The notes under the pieces are model-generated. The model worked only from the letters and a program-made list of their open reading frames with translations. It was not told where the DNA came from and did no database searches. From Boswellia sacra (Eukaryota > Streptophyta > Magnoliopsida > Sapindales > Burseraceae), in NCBI GenBank assembly GCA_013180625.2, contig SNVD02012978.1:248001-312000 (forward strand): a stretch of DNA of 64,000 bases, written 5' to 3'. A program made the translations under genes and the position numbers. Position 1 is the stretch's first letter. Every line of letters starts with the position of its first letter. Below are positions 59,321 through 64,000 of this stretch, piece by piece.

Positions 59321-59515
59321 CTTAAACCCTTTTTGTATCTTCACCTGCAGCCACGATTCCGATCAAAGAATTACAAATTTAACTCATACATTAGGGAAGG
59401 GACAATGCAAGATTATTAGATAAACCGAAGAAAAAAGAAAATAAAAGAAAAGAAATCAACATATATTCCCTCCTTTGGTGTTGTGCAATCTGATGAGTTA
59501 TGAGTTATTAAGAAA

Positions 59516-60194
59516 ATTTTAATATCTTCATATATGAATTAGCTACAGAAGACATTTACTGCAGCATCTCATTGGTGTTTTGAAAGCTCTGAAAAGGCAT
59601 TGCATAGTAATTGTGACAGTACCTGTGTGAAGGAGCAGAATACAGAGTGCAGGACCAATTCGGCATCAATAAGACCTTGAATCAATATTTACGAAGTACG
59701 AAAGTGGAATAGAATTTTAGCGTATGAAATGCATTACATACCGTAATCAAAAGATTTTATGGCATGTTTAGAATGAGATGGGTATAGAAATTATGGTGGC
59801 AAAGGCTACAATAAATAATGAAGAAACATGAAAAGGAAAACTAAGGAAAATAAATTTGTGCCCTATTGAACTTTTATTTAGTTGTTCTAGATAGACAACA
59901 AATCCAAACAACTAAATTCATGCAATCTGATCACATTACACAAATTTATTGGATGGATAAATTAAAAGAAAATTATAGAATTTTTAAGAAATAAAATAGG
60001 ATGTACTTGTCCAATAACTTTGTGCTAAGTCAGGTTGTAGGAGTTTAGTGGTATAAGTTGGCTGTATATCTGGGATTACTCTTGAACTTTTCCTCTTTTT
60101 TTTTAATTTATATCTGCTTTATATAACATAGAATATATGGAAGTTTGGCAAGCTTACGCGTCATGCCTTTGAGGCTTACACTTGGTTGAAGTAT
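59516..60194. other. intergenic DNA between copy B and the LTR remnant
   Basis: No gene or repeat recognised. Confidence 0.4.
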
Positions 60195-60840
60195 TGTCAC
60201 ACCCTGGTTCCTATAATTTCAGAGTGTAACTACAGACAATCATATCAACAATGAATTCCATGATTTAAAACAAATGCTAAATTTTATTCTAGAAATCAGA
60301 GTTCCAATCCACAACCACAATACATCATTACATACACAATATTCAAAAATATTAAAACAAAGAATAATACAAAATAATGTTGCAGCGCTCTGTAGTTGCC
60401 ACGGGAACTCCGTCGTCACTGCACCAAAACCCTCCATCAATCAATACACTATCATTCACTTGAGGTATACAATAAACTAATAAGTAATCGCAAGCTAACT
60501 GAAAGTATTAGTATGGCCAAATAACAGAAATTCAATACAGAGTATAGTCACTATTCATTTCATGTCACATAAGTAACAGATTTCTTGTTACAAAAGTCAG
60601 AAAACAATGTGTAAGTTACAGAAGTCGCGCTCTTGTGCAATAGGGATTGAGCGATGGCGCAATATTTCCGACTTGTAGTGTTTCCAGAATTTAAAATTTG
60701 TGCTTCTGCGCCATATGGGCTGCGCTCCTGTGCCAATCCTTTATCCAGAATGTTTTAGATTGGCTAAGGTGGCGCTCCTGCACAGCCTTACTTGCGCACC
60801 TGCGCAATCTCAGGGTTGGTCAATAACGCCCTGATTTACA
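60195..60840. repeat. probable solo LTR of a Ty3/Gypsy-type element
   Basis: Starts TGTCACACCCTGGTTCC, a start common to many plant Gypsy LTRs, and runs through GCGCTCCTGTGCC and TGCGCACCTGCGC words to GCCCTGATTTACA at about 60840. No second copy or coding region is present. No target duplication could be shown. The last 35 bp or so are also present at the left edge of copy A, so the duplication border falls within this LTR. Confidence 0.45.
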
Positions 60841-61195
60841 CGCATGAGATGACTAAATTCCTTATTAGAAAGTTTTGGAGTCATAACTAACCTAATATGT
60901 TATCAGATTAAATAGGGTACAAGGATATATTTTACAATTATAATATATTTCATACAATATTAATTTTTTACCTTAGAAGGCTAACAATATTATTAAAAAA
61001 GAAAAAATCTTAGAGTTAAAATTTATTATTATTTTTAATAGAAGTGTCAGGTCTGGGGTGTGCCAGCTGGCACTATGAGATTTGTATTGTTACAACTTGC
61101 ACTCCCTTTGCCTGCCCCTAATGAGGCCCTGGAAGATATATTAATTTGTAGTGACAATAAATGTCTTAGTGTTTGATGAAATTTATTCATCATTG

Positions 61196-62451
61196 ATGGG
61201 TTCTTCAAAGAAATGTGCAGCCTTCATATCTTCCACTGCTTCTTCATTGTATTTCAGTCTCATTATCTTCCAAATCCCTCTTTTCAGGTACTTAATTGAT
61301 CTTAAAATGTATATTTTCTGATTCTTATTTTGGTTACAACGTTAACCAATTGAGTTGATCATTCAATCAAAACAACTTGAATTACTTTTTTTTCTTGGAA
61401 ATTTAGAGTAAAATGTTTCATTTAATCCTTGGTTTTCTTTGCTACTAACATTTTCTTTAACTAAAATTTCCCAGATAAATTCGACATATTATTATTTGAT
61501 TCATTTCCCAAGTCGCCATTATGATAAAAGAATCAGTAAATTATCTCATGCATTAGGGAACGGAAAAATGCAAGATTATTAGATAAAAAAAAAAAAAAGA
61601 AATCATCATATATGCCCTCCATTGATGTTTTGCAATAGGAGTTATGATAATGCAAGTTAATTTTAATATCTGTGTTCATTCATTGTTGATTTAGGCTGCA
61701 TTGATGTGCTGAATTGATAATATTATCGAACCCTAATAACCGTTAGAATAACCTTTAGTTCTAAACTGTTGCTTTGTATAAAGATATAGTTTTTCTTTTG
61801 TGATCTTGAATTGACATAAATTTTAGTATTGTTTTGGTTACTTTTACAGGGTACCTGGTAGTAGTGGAATAAGCACAACACTTATGAGAGGTGACATCCT
61901 CTCAGTTGATTGCAAGTGAGCTCTTCCCTTCGTATGTAGTTAAGGCTCTCCTTTATCCAGGGGCATTTGCAAAAGCTATCCTGAAGACATCAACCATTCC
62001 AAGCTATAACAAATTGCTGAATTCGTACAACTTCACCATTGTAAACAATGCCTCTGCAGTAGCGGACCTTGAGTGCCTAGAGGTTTGTATATCTGTTTGA
62101 TCACCTTTTTCTCTTGAAATTATTAGTGAATATGATCGTTTAACACTTGTTTTCTTACCCCAGGTTCTTGCAGGAAACTACTTGTCTGTTGCAGGAGCAT
62201 TTCTAGGTGTTATAAGAGCAGGGAGAATGAGCCTGTTCGGGACACTTATCACATTCTGGGGCCTTGCAAAGGAATTGATCAGAAAACCTGGTGGCATAGT
62301 TCCCACAAAAGCTGTTTATATCTACCCAACCATGTCAATAGCTCGCTTTGTGCGTTCTTGTCTATAAGAAGATCTGAGGAAAATAAATGGGCGTTGTAAA
62401 GCTAGCAGGCGTTTTGCCAAATTTCTGCAATCGAAGGCTAAGAATACATGA
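61196..62451 (+). pseudogene. frameshifted copy of the membrane-protein gene
   Basis: Exon equivalents 61196-61287, 61850-62082 and 62164-62451, with the splice sites of copy A preserved. A one-base insertion near 61885 in exon 2 leads to a TGA at 61917-61919. Exon 3 has a one-base deletion near 62343 that leads to a TAA at 62365-62367, and further small deletions. Two Cys of the loop after the N-terminal anchor are replaced. The first exon is intact and could still make a short hydrophobic peptide. The gene is best read as a recent pseudogene of copy A. Confidence 0.82.
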
Positions 62452-62846
62452 ACAGTTAGTGAACTAAGTAAGAAGCGTTACAACCATTTGCAATTGGATC
62501 GATAGAGATGTTGATATACATATGCTAATTTTGCATATAATTTGTGATCTTAGAACCAAAGCTAACAGGATTTAGGTTGACTTTGTAGAGTATTAAAATT
62601 TCTATGGCAACAAATTGAGTTTTCTGATTTCTTTCTGAAAATCCTATAATGTTCTTTGTGGTCTTTCTACCATTATTGCACATACAAATTTGACATTTCT
62701 GAATTTGAGGTCTGTAGTAATTGTATATAATCAAAATCTTTTTCTTAATGACTCTATCTGTAAGCTTCCTAGAAGTATTCCCTAAAACATCAGATTGCAG
62801 TTTATTATTTTCTTCTAAATGTTTGAATGTAACTCATGTGTCTCAG

Positions 62847-63008
62847 GAATGTGTATATCCATTTTGCAACATCTGTTGTTGTTGCTTGAAAGTGCACTCT
62901 AGGCCATGGAAGTTGGGATTGTGTTATCAACCTGAACCCTCAACTTGTTATGATTCCAAATTAGGGAAATGGGGCCTAGCATCTTTGGTGAGTACTGAGT
63001 TCTCTTAA
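62847..63008 (+). other. candidate exon for a cysteine-rich peptide, copy C
   Basis: After GTGTCTCAG, an open frame of 53 codons reads ECVYPFCNICCCCLKVHSR, then LGLCYQPEPSTCYDSKLGKW, to the stop at 63006-63008. Eight Cys in the pattern C-x4-C-x2-CCCC-x12-C-x7-C. In this copy the frame is also open upstream to an ATG at 62721, giving 95 codons with a weakly hydrophobic start. The frame equals that of copy A despite a 3-base length difference. Confidence 0.3.
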
Positions 63009-64000
63009 AATGAAAAAAAAAAAATGCTACTCATAATGTCCAAACAAAGTGTGAGTCTTGAGTTACTATTCGCTCCAATGATTTATGGAATGGAATCACA
63101 GTGTGGGCAAGACAATACAATTTACACATTCGGTCATTCACATAATAAGCTTGAGCTAAGCTGACAAAGCATTCAGCATCTAATGTACATTTACCACATT
63201 ACAAATGACCAAAAGTTTTTGTATCATTCATCAAGTTAATATCTATTCACTCCTAGGAATTGGGAGATTCACCTGTTCAAGATTGAATATCGTACTAGTC
63301 ATCCTGTAAAATTGTTTTACATGATCAGAAAATATGGATAAATACTTCTAGGCTACTTTCCCTTTTTTTTTTTTTTCAAGGTATGGTGAGAATGCTCAAC
63401 AGTTCAAGCAAAGGTATGACAATTAGAGCCCTAATGAAGCAGACAGAAACGTGTGTTGTTCTCCTTTGCAATGACTTTCTTTGCCTTAAACTGCAGGAAG
63501 TTTAGTAGAACAGGAACTACAACATGAGATGTGAACATGATTTTGTACATATATATCACAAGGTTTCCGCCCCAATTGCTGCAACTGCAGGTCCACAGTT
63601 AGTCCATATTTAAGATAAAACTTGGAACTTTGGTGTTTTCACTTTTCACTTTTACACGTATCACTTGCTATAGTGAATTTGATATCTGGGTTTTGCTTTT
63701 GGGGCTCAAAGTGAATTTGTCAGTTCATTTCCTTTCCTAAGCCAAGATGTCTCTTTTTTTAGATAAATTAGAAGTCCCCAATTGATATTCTACACTTATA
63801 GAAGTGGCTTTCTCATCAAAGTTGGGATTTTGAGGGCTAAAGAGTGATGAATTTTGAATTTTTGGTAACTGATGGAAGAAAGTGAGAGAGAAGGTGAGGA
63901 TTTTATGTAGGTTATGAATTCATAGTCAAAGTTTATGAGTTCTTAGAGGTGCGTTTTGGTTGAAAGAAATCGATATGTGAATTTGAAGGCATAGCCTTGA

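Larger units (their letters stand above)
57030..59515 (+). pseudogene. segmental copy B: exon 1 and intron 1 remnant, split by an LTR element
   Basis: 57030-57200 matches the leader and exon 1 of the membrane-protein gene (GGTGTGCCAGATGGCA, then the exon 1 equivalent at about 57115-57201 ending TTTTCAG|GTACTT). The start codon is lost and a base is missing. Intron 1 follows to 57319, then the LTR element 57325-59320. Intron 1 resumes (CATTAGGGAAGGGACAATGC near 59388) and fades by about 59515. Exons 2 and 3 are absent. It is more diverged than copies A and C and is not coding. Confidence 0.75.
60806..64000. repeat. segmental duplication, copy C
   Basis: Matches copy A (39582-42495) over the whole length to the window end. 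It has a block of about 310 bp (63383-63700) not in copy A, beginning GGTATGGTGAGAATGCTC. Confidence 0.9.

Noticed and set aside
1..64000. CRISPR arrays, bacterial operons, riboswitches
   Set aside because: The window is plant nuclear DNA; the regularly spaced motif at 58624-58724 is a short octamer array in a retroelement leader and has no CRISPR-like long repeats or cas genes.
1..64000. Organelle DNA insertions (NUPT/NUMT)
   Set aside because: No chloroplast or mitochondrial gene fragment was recognised; the tRNA-Asn at 35065 has a nuclear-type sequence. A search against organelle genomes would be needed to exclude short pieces.

Overview
The window is nuclear DNA from a flowering plant, most likely a woody eudicot. 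The reasons are spliced genes with GT..AG introns, very AT-rich spacers, plant-only protein families (a MAPK-substrate protein of the stomatal lineage, an RPS5-like CC-NB-LRR, an F-box/kelch protein, an NB-ARM protein), a nuclear tRNA-Asn, and plant LTR retrotransposons primed by initiator tRNA-Met. I cannot name the species.

Layout. 1-11.2 kb is gene-poor; its main structure is a degenerate duplicated segment (about 605-2040 and 3695-5030). A short intronless MAPK-substrate gene lies at 11252-11668 (-). 12-16.5 kb holds small foldback transposons. A six-exon gene for GINS subunit PSF1 lies at 17143-18748 (+), with two E2F-type sites upstream. It is convergent with a two-exon NB-ARC/ARM-repeat gene (19664-23572, -) resembling rice RLS1. 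25.2-31.5 kb is a Copia element on the minus strand, whose left LTR, 240 bp of host flank and about 155 bp of internal sequence are tandemly duplicated. A 659-bp hAT-type element (33307-33965), a tRNA-Asn(GUU) gene (35065-35138) and an F-box/kelch gene (35643-36761, -) follow.

39.6-64 kb is a local family of segmental copies. Copy A (39582-42495) carries an intact three-exon gene for a 204-residue membrane protein of unknown function. Copy B (about 57.0-59.5 kb) is a remnant of exon 1 and intron 1, split by a 2-kb non-autonomous LTR element. Copy C (60806 to the window end) is a frameshifted pseudogene. Copies A and C share a cysteine-rich reading frame downstream. Between A and B lie a hAT-like element, a second and younger Copia element (45140-50336, target duplication CTTCG) and an intact intronless CC-NB-LRR gene (50599-53265, -), whose 3' flank received the Copia insertion.

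The host genes have unrelated jobs: MAPK signalling, DNA replication, immunity or senescence, ubiquitin ligation and tRNA supply. Most of the structure between them was made by transposons and local duplication. All three LTR elements run on the minus strand, use the same PBS, and have exact 5-bp target duplications. Gene models were built by eye from splice sites and family knowledge; no database search was run.
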